From: Myxococcaceae bacterium
GTDB taxonomy: Bacteria > Myxococcota > Myxococcia > Myxococcales > Myxococcaceae
Reading direction: 5' to 3'
Length of the DNA stretch: 64,000 nt
NCBI GenBank assembly: GCA_016793095.1
Contig: JAEUJQ010000035.1
Location: forward strand, 186,001-250,000
Shown here: piece after piece, positions 44,374 through 52,000 of the stretch
Numbering within the stretch: the first letter of the stretch is position 1
How the letters are laid out: each line of letters begins with the position of its first letter
The notes under the pieces: model-generated
Database searches by the model: none
What the model was told of the DNA's origin: nothing
What the model saw: only the letters and a program-made list of their open reading frames with translations
Program-made: the position numbers and the translations under genes

Positions 44374-44748
44374 TCACTCGACGCGCGTGGGCGTCTCGAG
44401 GCGGGGCGCGCTCTGCGGGGTGAACAGGCGGGAGAGCGCGTCGAAGAAGCGCGTCATCGGCGCGCGACCGTTCAGCGCGTACGGCGTCATCAACCAGAAC
44501 GCCGGGTAGACCCAGAAGACGAGCGGCCCGGTGACGGCGAGGCTGGCCACCGCGAGGATCCGGACGAGCGTGACGTCGACGCCGAAGCGGCGGGCGATGG
44601 CGGCGCAGACTCCGCCGAAGACGCGCTCGGGGACGTCGCGGTAGAGGCCGGGAGCGTCGGGCTGGCGCTCGGTGCACGAGGGGCAGCGCGTGGCCGCGGC
44701 GTTGATGGTGCTGAGGCAGGCGGGGCAGCTCTTGGTGGCGTCGGTCAT
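44374..44748 (-). CDS. PspC-domain membrane protein with N-terminal zinc ribbon
   Basis: A 124-aa protein. The N-terminal CPACLSTINAAATRCPSC is a short zinc-ribbon (C-x2-C...C-x2-C). The PspC domain (residues ~35-100) shows LYRDVPERVFGGVCAAIARRFGVD, followed by the hydrophobic segments VTLVRILAVASLAVTGPLVFWVYPAFWLM. PspC proteins sit in the inner membrane and often modulate phage-shock or envelope stress signalling. The ATG at 44748 is chosen. An ATG at 44802 would add 18 residues that look unlike a domain. It is convergent with the CoA ligase gene, 6 nt apart. Confidence 0.85.
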   Translation of the reverse strand: MTDATKSCPACLSTINAAATRCPSCTERQPDAPGLYRDVPERVFGGVCAAIARRFGVDVTLVRILAVASLAVTGPLVFWVYPAFWLMTPYALNGRAPMTRFFDALSRLFTPQSAPRLETPTRVE

Positions 44749-44824
44749 GCCCGGGAGAACGCAGCAGCGCGCAGCCGATTGCGGCACGGAGTTCCCGTGC
44801 AATCACCGCCAGCGCAGCGCGCCG

Positions 44825-45865
44825 CTAGATCGTCTTCGCGTCGATGACGAACCGGTAGCGCACGTCGTTCTTGATCATCCGCTCGTACGCGGTGTTCACG
44901 GCCTCGGCGGGGATCACCTCGACGTCGGCGCCGATGCGGTGCTGGCCGCAGAAGTCGAGCACCTCCTGCGTCTCGCGCATGCCGCCGATGGACGAGCCCG
45001 CGAAGCGCTTGTTGCCACCGACGAGGGAGCCGGCCTTCAGCTCGAGCGACTTCGGCGGAATGCCGACGATGACGAGCGCGCCGAAGGGCTTGAGCAGGCG
45101 GAAGAGCGCGTCGACGTCGTGAGTCGCCGCGACGGTGTCGATGAGCAGGTCGAAGCGGCCGGCGTGCGTCTTGAAGGTGGCGCGCTCGGTGGTGAGCGCG
45201 AAGTCTGACGCGCCGAGGCGCTGCGCGTCGGCCTTCTTCGCGGCGGAGGTGGACAACATCGTCACCTCGGCGCCGAGCGCGTGCGCGAGCTTCACCGCCA
45301 TGTGGCCGAGCCCGCCGAGGCCGACGACGCCGACGCGGGAGCCCTTCGTGACGGCCCACTGCTTGAGGGGCGACCAGGTCGTGATGCCGGCGCAGAGCAG
45401 CGGCGCGGCGCTGGAGAGCTCGAGCGTCGAAGGCACCTTCACGACGAAGTGCTCGGTGACGACGACGTGGGTGGAGTAGCCGCCGAACGTCGGCGTCTTC
45501 CGGTCCAGCTCGGTGCCGTTGTACGTCCACGCGGGGCCGGCCTCGCAGAACTGCTCGTGGTGCTCCGTGCAGGGCGTGCAGGTGCGGCAGGCGTCGACCA
45601 TGCAGCCGACGCCGGCGAGATCGCCCGGGGCGAACTTCGTCACCTTCGCGCCGACGCGGGTGACGCGGCCGACGATCTCGTGGCCGGGCACCATGGGGAA
45701 CGCGGAGCGGCCCCACTCGCCCCGCGCCTGGTGGATATCGGAGTGGCAGATGCCGCTCCAGAGGATCTCGATCTCCACGTCGCGCTCGGTCGGGTCGCGA
45801 CGGTCGATGCTGAACGGGACGAGCTTCGAGTCGGCGGACATCGTGGCCCAGGCGCGGACTTTCAT
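44825..45865 (-). CDS. Zn-dependent alcohol dehydrogenase (cinnamyl/YahK-type)
   Basis: A 346-aa NAD(P)-dependent medium-chain dehydrogenase with zinc. The catalytic Zn ligands are C40 in GICHSD and H62/E63 in PGHE, with the third Cys near 157 (LLCAGITTWSP). The structural zinc lobe is the four-Cys segment MVDACRTCTPCTEHHEQFC. The nucleotide motif VVGLGGLGHMAVKLA is near 185. It resembles the CAD/YahK group reducing aldehydes to alcohols with NADPH. It is followed by another dehydrogenase (45908-46930) on the same strand, 42 nt upstream. Confidence 0.92.
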   Translation of the reverse strand: MKVRAWATMSADSKLVPFSIDRRDPTERDVEIEILWSGICHSDIHQARGEWGRSAFPMVPGHEIVGRVTRVGAKVTKFAPGDLAGVGCMVDACRTCTPCTEHHEQFCEAGPAWTYNGTELDRKTPTFGGYSTHVVVTEHFVVKVPSTLELSSAAPLLCAGITTWSPLKQWAVTKGSRVGVVGLGGLGHMAVKLAHALGAEVTMLSTSAAKKADAQRLGASDFALTTERATFKTHAGRFDLLIDTVAATHDVDALFRLLKPFGALVIVGIPPKSLELKAGSLVGGNKRFAGSSIGGMRETQEVLDFCGQHRIGADVEVIPAEAVNTAYERMIKNDVRYRFVIDAKTI

Positions 45866-45907
45866 GGCGTGGGGATAACCGGGCTCCGCCGGCGCGACAA
45901 GCCGGGT

Positions 45908-46930
45908 TCAGGGGACCACGGCCACCTTGCCCCGCACGGCCCCGCGCGCGAGGTCGTTCATCGCCTCGGCCACCTGCGCGAGCCCGACGACGCGCTCCAC
46001 CACCGGCGCCACCGAGCCGTTCGCGAGGAAGACGGCGAGGCGCTCGAGATCGACGTGTGACTCGCTGGCGAGCAGGGTGACGAAGCGCTGGCGGGTGAAC
46101 GGCGCGAGGAAGAGCGTGCCGAGCTGGCGGGTCATGCCGCCGCTCAACGAGTCACCGCCCTCTCCCCCGACGAACACGAGGCGTCCGCTCGGCGCCAGCA
46201 CGCGACGCAGCTTCGCGACCGGCGTGCGCCCGCCCACGTCGAGGATGACGTCGAACTGCTCGGCCCGCGCGGTGAAGTCCGCCTGCGAGTAGTCGATGAC
46301 CTGCTCCGCGCCGAGCGTGCGCACGAGCCCTGCCTTGGCGCCGCTGCACACCGCGGTGACGTGGAGCCCCATGGCGCGCGCGAGCTGCACCGCGAACGAG
46401 CCCACGCCGCCCGACGCGCCGACGATGAGCACCCGCTCGCCCGGCTGCACCTTCGCGGCCTCGAGCGCGTCGAGGGCCGTGAGCCCGCTGATGCCGCTCA
46501 CCGCTGCCGCCTCGAAGCTCAGCGCCGCCGGTTTCTTCGCCAGCTTGTCGGCCTTCGCCCGCGCGAGCTCGGCGAACGTGCCCTCGCCGATGCCGAAGAC
46601 CTCGTCACCGACGCGCAGCCGCGTGACGCCCTCCCCCACCGCCACGACGACGCCCGCGACCTCGCGCCCGGCGACCGGGTTCTTCGGCGCGCTGAGGCCG
46701 AAGACGAGCCGCAGCAGGTACGGCCGCCCCGTCACGAGGTGCCACGCCGCGCGGTCGAGGCCTGCCGCCCTCACCTGCAGCACGACCTCGCCCTTCGCCG
46801 GCGCTGGACGAGCGACCTCCGTCACGCGCAGCACCTCGGGCGGCCCGTACGTCCGGTGCGCCAACGCCCGCATCGACACTGCCGTCTGCGCCATCGCCGC
46901 CACGTCGCTCTGCATCGTCGCTGTCGTCAT
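45908..46930 (-). CDS. Zinc-free medium-chain dehydrogenase (quinone oxidoreductase-like)
   Basis: A 340-aa NADPH-dependent oxidoreductase without the zinc-ligand residues (the catalytic Cys position and structural Cys lobe are missing). The nucleotide motif is VLIVGASGGVGSFAVQLARAMG (~residue 170), and the segment QPGERVLIVGASGGVG is typical of quinone oxidoreductases/enoyl reductases. The N-terminal TYGPPEVLRVTEVARPAPAKGEVVLQV fits the family. AGGAG lies 7 nt before the ATG at 46930. The gene is divergent from a TetR-type gene, with a shared operator region (46945-46989), so it is the likely TetR target. Confidence 0.9.
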   Translation of the reverse strand: MTTATMQSDVAAMAQTAVSMRALAHRTYGPPEVLRVTEVARPAPAKGEVVLQVRAAGLDRAAWHLVTGRPYLLRLVFGLSAPKNPVAGREVAGVVVAVGEGVTRLRVGDEVFGIGEGTFAELARAKADKLAKKPAALSFEAAAVSGISGLTALDALEAAKVQPGERVLIVGASGGVGSFAVQLARAMGLHVTAVCSGAKAGLVRTLGAEQVIDYSQADFTARAEQFDVILDVGGRTPVAKLRRVLAPSGRLVFVGGEGGDSLSGGMTRQLGTLFLAPFTRQRFVTLLASESHVDLERLAVFLANGSVAPVVERVVGLAQVAEAMNDLARGAVRGKVAVVP

Positions 46931-46944
46931 CCACGTCTCCTTGA

Positions 46945-46989
46945 CTTACGGTGTAAGGTTCTGGACAAGAAATAGCCGTACACCGTAAG
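46945..46989. promoter_or_regulatory. Operator pair for the TetR-type regulator
   Basis: CTTACGGTGTAAG (46945-46957) is a perfect palindrome around GGT. CGTACACCGTAAG (46977-46989) is its inverse with one symmetric mismatch. Centres are ~32 bp apart, within the 71-bp gap between the divergent dehydrogenase (start 46930, minus) and TetR gene (start 47002, plus). It is likely that the repressor binds both sites and controls both genes. Confidence 0.75.
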
Positions 46990-47001
46990 GTCGTCAAGCC
47001 G

Positions 47002-47697
47002 ATGAAGCGCACGAAGAAGAAACCTCGAGAAGTCCGGCAGCCTGTGACGCGGGAGCTCGCGCTGGCGAAGGCGATGGAGCTCGCCGACGCGGAGGGGCTC
47101 GAGGGGCTCTCGATGCGGCGCCTGGCGCAGGCGCTCGGGGTCGAGGCGATGTCGCTGTACCACCACGTGCGGAACAAGGACGAGATCCTCGACGGCATGG
47201 TGGACCTCGTCTTCGGGGAGATCGCGGTGCCTGGAGAAGACGAGGACTGGCGCGTGGGGGTGCGGCGGCGCTGCGAGTCGGCGCGCGAGGTGCTCAAGCG
47301 GCACCGCTGGGCGATCGGCGTCATGGAGTCGCGCAAGGCGCCAGGGCCCCGCACCCTCGCCCACCACGACGCGATGCTCGCCTGCTTCATGCGCGCCGGC
47401 TTCTCGCTGCCGATGACGGGCCACGCGTACGCGGTCATCGACGCCTTCGTGTTCGGCTTCGTGCACACCGAGCTGCAGCTGCCCTTCGACACGGGGCCAG
47501 AGTCGCAGGCCGTCGCGAAGGCCGTCTTCGAGGCGATGCCAGAGGGGCAGTACACGGCGTTCAAGGCGTTCACGGTGGGGCACGTGCTGCAGCCGGGCTA
47601 CGCGTTCGGCGACGAGTTCGGGTTCGGGCTCGAGCTGCTGTTCGACGGGCTGGAGCGCGCGCGCAAGCGAGAGCAGGCGCGGCCCGGCCAGAAGTGA
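47002..47697 (+). CDS. TetR/AcrR family transcriptional regulator
   Basis: A 231-aa repressor-type regulator. The N-terminal helix-turn-helix (residues ~18-62) is REVRQPVTRELALAKAMELADAEG, then MRRLAQALGVEAMSLYHHVRNKDEIL, as in the TetR/TetR_C group. The remaining ~165 residues form a ligand-binding helical domain. It is divergent from the zinc-free dehydrogenase. Palindromic sites at 46945-46957 and 46977-46989 suit it, so autorepression and control of that dehydrogenase are expected. The effector is unknown. Confidence 0.92.
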   Translation: MKRTKKKPREVRQPVTRELALAKAMELADAEGLEGLSMRRLAQALGVEAMSLYHHVRNKDEILDGMVDLVFGEIAVPGEDEDWRVGVRRRCESAREVLKRHRWAIGVMESRKAPGPRTLAHHDAMLACFMRAGFSLPMTGHAYAVIDAFVFGFVHTELQLPFDTGPESQAVAKAVFEAMPEGQYTAFKAFTVGHVLQPGYAFGDEFGFGLELLFDGLERARKREQARPGQK

Positions 47698-47739
47698 GGC
47701 TCCTCCGCGGAGCGGGGTTGCGGCGACGAGGCAGGACGC

Positions 47740-48309
47740 TCAGGGGCGCTCGAGGCGCGGCTCCGGGCCCGGCGCCAGGACGAGGCGAAGGGAGGCGCGC
47801 CCGCCGGAGATCGTGTCTGGCCGGGTCGAGAGCGCCGGGCCGAGCTGGCCGCAGCGGTCGGGGCTGGCGAGGCCGATGCCGGTGTCGATGGCCCGCGGCG
47901 TCCACGAGATGACCACCGGCATGGTGCGCGTGGGCACGGGTTCGAAGCGCACGTTCGGTCCATCGCGGCGGGAGGGCAGCGGGCCGTCCGGCGTGTCGAT
48001 GGTGACGTCGACGCCGGGCTGCGTGAAGAAGGCGAGGCAGGGCCCTTCGCAGAACGAGCGCGCGAGATCGGTCGTCGGGGCCAGGAAGGCGCGGGCGAGG
48101 GTGGTGGGCGACCGGAAGCGGCTGTGCCACTGGGCGCGCAACCGACGCATTCGAGCCGGGGCTTCGCCCATGGTGATCGAGAGCGCGACGGTGCCCACGA
48201 GCAGGGCGGCGACGAGACCGGCGCGGACGAGGCGACGCATCCCGACGAAGAGAGCGCGAGTGGCTGCCCCAGCGCAAGGCCGACACCGCAGCCGAGGGCG
48301 CGCACTCAC
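47740..48309 (-). CDS. Hypothetical membrane-anchored protein, paralogue of the upstream gene
   Basis: A product of 189 aa from GTG 48309, or 166 aa from ATG 48240 (start uncertain). The GTG overlaps the previous stop as GTGA, as do the other three genes of this series, and I favour it. A hydrophobic helix (RRLVRAGLVAALLVGTVALSI) anchors or exports the protein. The mature part is beta-rich with ITISWTPRAIDTGIGLAS, CGQLGPALS and RLVLAPGP. The protein aligns with the neighbour at 48306-48914 at the segment (V/L)-x-WTP-x-(A/S)-(I/L)D-x-GYGL-x-x-PP-CGQ. No family known. Confidence 0.6.
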   Translation of the reverse strand: MSARPRLRCRPCAGAATRALFVGMRRLVRAGLVAALLVGTVALSITMGEAPARMRRLRAQWHSRFRSPTTLARAFLAPTTDLARSFCEGPCLAFFTQPGVDVTIDTPDGPLPSRRDGPNVRFEPVPTRTMPVVISWTPRAIDTGIGLASPDRCGQLGPALSTRPDTISGGRASLRLVLAPGPEPRLERP

Positions 48310-48914
48310 GGCACGAAGGGCTGGTCGCCGTGCAGGTGCTCGCGCACGGCGTCGACCGACGGCACGAGCGTCAGCTTCACGCCGACCCGGCCACGCGCGA
48401 GCCGCTTCGGACGGACGCCGATCTCACTGAGCGCCTGCCCGCAGGGCGGCGGCGAGAGGCCGTAGCCGGGATCGAGGCTGTCGGGCGTCCACGTGAGCCA
48501 GGCGTCGGTGGGGCGGTCGAGGGCGAGGTCGAAGCGCAGGCGCTCCTCGCCGGTGAAGCCGCCGGTGGCGAGGCGCGGCGTGACGACGGCGCCGGACTCG
48601 AGCTCGAGCCGGGCGTTGAGGCCGAGGGGATCTGGAACATCGATGTCGAACTCGATGCAGCCCGGGCCGCAGGCAGGGCCCCACGCGGCGGGGCGGAGCT
48701 CGGACTGCGGCGCGACGAGGAAGGCCAGCGCGTACGACGCACGGAAGGGGTGGTGCTCGTACTCAGCCCACGCGCGGAGCACGCGGTGCGGAGCGCGCAG
48801 GCCCCAGGTGAGTGAGCCGAGGAGCGCGAGGAGGAGCCCGGCGGTGACGAGGCGCAGCCGCATGACGATGTGATGCGACGATGGCCCCGGTCGAGCGCCG
48901 GGCGCATCGGTCAT
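48306..48914 (-). CDS. Hypothetical membrane-anchored protein, paralogue of the next gene
   Basis: A 202-aa product from ATG 48914, which overlaps the stop of the RNA methyltransferase gene (ATGA). A shorter start at 48863 begins directly at the hydrophobic helix MRLRLVTAGLLLALLGSLTWG. The mature region carries Cys-containing beta segments (GPACGPGCIEFDIDVPDPLG) and the motif WTPDSLDPGYGLSPPPCGQ shared with its downstream neighbour. I do not recognise the family. Membership in an operon with rsmB-like and HD genes is visible from the spacing, but the functional link is unknown. Confidence 0.6.
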   Translation of the reverse strand: MTDAPGARPGPSSHHIVMRLRLVTAGLLLALLGSLTWGLRAPHRVLRAWAEYEHHPFRASYALAFLVAPQSELRPAAWGPACGPGCIEFDIDVPDPLGLNARLELESGAVVTPRLATGGFTGEERLRFDLALDRPTDAWLTWTPDSLDPGYGLSPPPCGQALSEIGVRPKRLARGRVGVKLTLVPSVDAVREHLHGDQPFVP

Positions 48915-50125
48915 CGGGTGGATGCGTGCTGGAGCACCACGCCGAAGAAGCCGTCGGTGCCGTGGCGGTGCGGGAAGGTGCGCAGGGCGCCGTGCGCGTC
49001 GAGGAGCCCGGTGGGCAGTGGTGGGCGCACGCGGTGGAAGTCGGGGTGCGCGGAGAGGAAGGCGGCGACGACGTCGTCGTTCTCGTCGGAGCGCAGCGTG
49101 CAGGTGGCGTAGACGAGCGTGCCGCCGGGGACCAGGTGGCGCGCGGCGCTGTCGAGCAGCTCGCGTTGAAGGGGCGGCCAGCGGGAGAAGGCGGCCGGGT
49201 CGAGGCGCCAGCGCAGGTCGGGGCCGCGGCGGAGCGCGCCGAGCTCGGAGCACGGCGCGTCGATGAGGACGTGGTGCACGCGGAGGTCGGCGGGGAGCGC
49301 GTGGTGGATTCGAACGGTCGCGCCGGCGCGGGTCGCGCGGGTGCGCAGGCGCTCGAGGCGCTCGTGATCGACGTCGGTGGCGTGGAGGGTGACGTCGGTG
49401 GAGCGGGCGGCGAGCGCGAGGCTCTTGCCTCCCGCGCCGGCGCAGAGATCGAGCACCGACTCGCCGGGCCGCGCGACGACGAGCTGGGCGAGCAGCTGGC
49501 TGCCTTCGTCCTGGAGCTCGAAGAGGCCGTCGCGCCAGGCGCGGGTGGCGGTGAGGTTGGCGGGGCGGGTGGTGACGTGGAGCGCGTCGGGGCTGAAGCG
49601 GCCGGGCTCGGCGTCGCGGTGCTCGGCGGCGAGGAGGGCGCGCAGCGCGTCGCGGGTGCAGCGGGCGCGGTTGACGCGGACGGTGACGGGCCCGGGCACG
49701 TTGAGGGCGTCGGCGAGGGCTTCTGCCTCGGGGCCCACTGCGGCGAGGAGCGCGTCGGCGAGCCAGTCGGGCACCGAGGTGCGGTCGCGCCAGTCGGTGA
49801 GGGGGCGCGCGGGCGGAACGTCGACGCCGAGGAGGCGGGGCGCGTCGGCGGACCCTCCGAGGTCGCGCGCGAGGCAGGCAAGGAGCGCGAGCGGCGGGAG
49901 GTCGCCGACGTGCGCGCGCAGGCGACGGCGCCAGAGGCCCACGCCGAAGAGGGATTCCGAGGTGACCTGGCGCTGGGCGGCGGTGGAGGCCGGGTTCGCG
50001 CGGAGGAGGCGGTCGAGGACGTCGGCGGCCGAGGCGCCCGAGAGGATGGCGTCGAGGGCGGGCGCGAGCGTGGGAGCGAGGCCGTCGAGGGCCCGCCAGG
50101 GGATGTCGCGCAGCCGGGCGATCAT
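48911..50125 (-). CDS. RsmB/NOP-type class I SAM-dependent RNA (cytosine-5) methyltransferase
   Basis: A 404-aa RNA methyltransferase. The SAM-binding motif VLDLCAGAGGKSLALA, the catalytic Cys in IDAPCSELGALRRGPDLRW, and a second Cys in GTLVYATCTLRSDEND match the RsmB/Nop2 group. This group methylates C5 of cytosine in rRNA or tRNA. The N-terminal ~150 residues are helical, like the NusB-like extension of RsmB. The ATG at 50125 overlaps the HD gene stop (ATGA). The exact rRNA target cannot be read from sequence. Confidence 0.9.
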   Translation of the reverse strand: MIARLRDIPWRALDGLAPTLAPALDAILSGASAADVLDRLLRANPASTAAQRQVTSESLFGVGLWRRRLRAHVGDLPPLALLACLARDLGGSADAPRLLGVDVPPARPLTDWRDRTSVPDWLADALLAAVGPEAEALADALNVPGPVTVRVNRARCTRDALRALLAAEHRDAEPGRFSPDALHVTTRPANLTATRAWRDGLFELQDEGSQLLAQLVVARPGESVLDLCAGAGGKSLALAARSTDVTLHATDVDHERLERLRTRATRAGATVRIHHALPADLRVHHVLIDAPCSELGALRRGPDLRWRLDPAAFSRWPPLQRELLDSAARHLVPGGTLVYATCTLRSDENDDVVAAFLSAHPDFHRVRPPLPTGLLDAHGALRTFPHRHGTDGFFGVVLQHASTR

Positions 50126-50715
50126 TCGCGGCCGAGGGCGCGGCGCAGGTTGGCGCGGGCGGGCGCGTCGAGGCGCTCGTGGAAGTGGGCGGAGTGGAAG
50201 AGGCGCGGGGCCTCGAGGAGCTTCGAGAGGAAGCGCCGGCGACCGAGGCGGTAGAGGAGCGCGTTGGTGACGGGGCGGAACTCGTCGGCGATGGCGGCGT
50301 CGTAGGCGTCGAAGGTGGCGGGGTCGGCGCCGAGGATGGCCATGTCGGCGTCGAGGAAGTGGGCGGCGTCGGCGTCGGGGGGCGTGGCGGTGCCGTGCTT
50401 CGCGGTGAGGTCGATGAGGGTGCGCACGTACGCGACGTCGAGGCCAGCGCGCGGGAGGAAGGTGTCGATGGCCTGCGCGGCGAGCTCGGCCGACTTCGCC
50501 TCGTTGTCCTTGCGGCCGGGGACGTAGACGGCGTCGTGGAAGAGCGCCGCGAGGTAGACCTCGGCCGGGCGGGTCCACGAGGGGACTGTCGCCAGGTGGC
50601 GGAGGACTTCCTGCACGTGCGCGAAGGAGTGGTACGCGCGCGGGGGCGTGGCGTAGGCCGAGAGGAGCGCCCGCATGAGGCCTTCAGGGACGTCAATGGG
50701 GGCGAAGGGGGCCAT
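50122..50715 (-). CDS. HD-domain metal-dependent phosphohydrolase-like protein
   Basis: A 197-aa HD-superfamily protein similar to the COG4339 group. Metal ligands occur as AYHSFAHV (H), AALFHDAVY (HD pair) and a later Asp in LDADMAI. The helix VPGRKDNEAKSAELAAQA follows with NE/SA, matching family members. The function may be nucleotide or nucleotide-analogue hydrolysis. It is the first gene of a coupled operon with the RNA methyltransferase, divergent from the tRNA-Asn gene (55 nt apart). Confidence 0.85.
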   Translation of the reverse strand: MAPFAPIDVPEGLMRALLSAYATPPRAYHSFAHVQEVLRHLATVPSWTRPAEVYLAALFHDAVYVPGRKDNEAKSAELAAQAIDTFLPRAGLDVAYVRTLIDLTAKHGTATPPDADAAHFLDADMAILGADPATFDAYDAAIADEFRPVTNALLYRLGRRRFLSKLLEAPRLFHSAHFHERLDAPARANLRRALGRE

Positions 50716-50769
50716 ATTCGTCAGGGTTGACAGGGTGATGCGTCGAACGTAGAGACGCGCGCGTCGTAT

Positions 50770-50842
50770 TCCTCGATAGCTCAGTCGGTAGAGCGGCGGA
50801 CTGTTAATCCGTAGGTCCCTGGTTCGAGCCCAGGTCGAGGAG
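50770..50842 (+). tRNA. tRNA-Asn (anticodon GTT)
   Basis: A 73-nt cloverleaf. Acceptor stem TCCTCGA pairs with TCGAGGA, followed by discriminator G. The anticodon loop CTGTTAA carries GTT at 50803-50805 (position 34-36), and the T-arm is CTGGTTCGAGCCCAG with the invariant GGTTCGA. CCA is not encoded. Anticodon GTT reads AAC/AAT, giving Asn. It lies between the HD gene operon and the defence-like island. tRNA 3' ends are frequent integration targets. Confidence 0.97.
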
Positions 50843-51139
50843 CTGAATGGAGCCGGAGACCAACCCGGCCGACATCAAGAGTTAACAGCGGCCTCGGAGA
50901 GTGATCTCCGGGGCCGCTGCCGTTTCGGCCCACGTTCCCGAGGCTTTCCACCTGCCCAGCGCCTCTCGAGTGTCTGGACGGCTTTCGAGCAAAGAGCGCC
51001 GCGGGCCGGGCTTAGCGGTCCGCGAGGAGCATCGGGACGGCGTTCAGGCGCTCTCTCAGGGCCTGCGGGGAGAGAGAAACGCAGACCGTTTAACAGCCGA
51101 GCGGGACGGCACCGCGGACGTTTAACTGGCCAGTCCGGG
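50843..51139. other. Non-coding junction after tRNA-Asn
   Basis: A ~300-nt stretch with no convincing gene. It holds a strong hairpin (50887-50918) and three related TTTAAC/GTTAAC tracts (50881-50886, 51087-51092 and 51119-51124). A 74-codon open frame starting at 50901 shows no domain and no credible start signal. This is the left junction of the possible island beginning at 51140, where an attachment site would be expected. No direct copy of the tRNA 3' end is seen in the window. Confidence 0.55.
50887..50918 (+). terminator. Strong hairpin downstream of tRNA-Asn
   Basis: AGCGGCC pairs with GGCCGCT, and GGAGA with TCTCC around a GTGA loop, with a two-base internal mismatch. It is 45 nt after the tRNA end, and GCCGTTTC follows. 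This is the probable tRNA transcript terminator. Confidence 0.7.
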
Positions 51140-52000
51140 CTACTTCTTCGACAACGCCCAGATCAGGCCGACCGCGAGCAGGCCCCCAAGAAGCAGCCCA
51201 GTCCCGTCGTCAGTCGAACTCGGAACGACCACGCTGGCTTCAGGGTTCGCCGAGACAGCGGACGCCTGCTCAGCTACCTGCCGCATCGCAGGCCTCGCCT
51301 CGGGCTGAACGGCGCACATGGCCCCCACGAGCGCCACAAAGCCGCCTGGAAGCGAATGGCCACCCAGGGTCAACGTCGTCCGCTGGCCAGTCAGCAGTTC
51401 GACGGCCACGACTCCCAGCGAGTAGACGTCACACGCATGCGTGAAGGATGCCCCCTTCAACAATTCCGGCGCGCGGTAGCCGTCGGTTCCCCAAGCGGTC
51501 CGCGTCATCAGTCCGGCCGTCTCTGGCTCTCGAGCGACCCCGAAGTCACCTACCTTGATCACAGCACCGGCCTGCGACGGGTGTCGCGCTACGAGAATGT
51601 TGTCGGGCTTGATATCGCGGTGGAAACCGCCCTGGGCGTGCAATGCCGTCAGCCCCGCTGCAGCCTGCGAAATCGCCATGGCAACCTCCCGCCACGGACG
51701 ACGGTTCTGAACCCAGGATCGAAGTGACCCGAACTGACAGAACTCCATGGCGATGAACGGCGGCACGTGGTCGAGACGGGCGTCCAAGACCTCGACAACG
51801 TTGGGATGCGCATAGTCTTGGAGCATCCGAGCTTCACGCCGGAAGCGCTCCGTCTGCGCCATGTTCGTCAGGAACTTGAGCGCGACTTCCCGGCCCGTCG
51901 ATTGATCGATCGCCGCGTAAACCGCGCCGAAAGCCCCATTGCCGATCGGCTGTACCGGTGCGTAGCGACCAGAAATCAGCTGCCCAATCCCGAGGTTCAT
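51140..52000 (-). CDS. Membrane-anchored Ser/Thr protein kinase, last gene of the MADS-like operon
   Basis: A 286-aa eukaryote-like kinase with all key residues: Gly loop G20-NGAFG-25, K42 (VALKF), E56, H127-R-D129 with N134 (HRDIKPDN), D152-F-G, and APE 177-179. It should be active. The C-terminus has one hydrophobic helix (residues ~267-283, LGGLLAVGLIWAL) and ends in SKK, so the kinase faces the cytoplasm from the inner membrane. ATG 52000 overlaps the stop of the ATPase gene as ATGA, so it is translated with it. The region is visibly less GC-rich than the flanking chromosome (37 of 60 bases G/C in 51901-51960). It is not part of the eight mad genes that I remember. Confidence 0.85.
   Translation of the reverse strand: MNLGIGQLISGRYAPVQPIGNGAFGAVYAAIDQSTGREVALKFLTNMAQTERFRREARMLQDYAHPNVVEVLDARLDHVPPFIAMEFCQFGSLRSWVQNRRPWREVAMAISQAAAGLTALHAQGGFHRDIKPDNILVARHPSQAGAVIKVGDFGVAREPETAGLMTRTAWGTDGYRAPELLKGASFTHACDVYSLGVVAVELLTGQRTTLTLGGHSLPGGFVALVGAMCAVQPEARPAMRQVAEQASAVSANPEASVVVPSSTDDGTGLLLGGLLAVGLIWALSKK

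Noticed and set aside
50901-51125. 74-codon open frame in the tRNA-Asn junction
   Set aside because: No domain, no ribosome site, begins inside the hairpin; likely chance.
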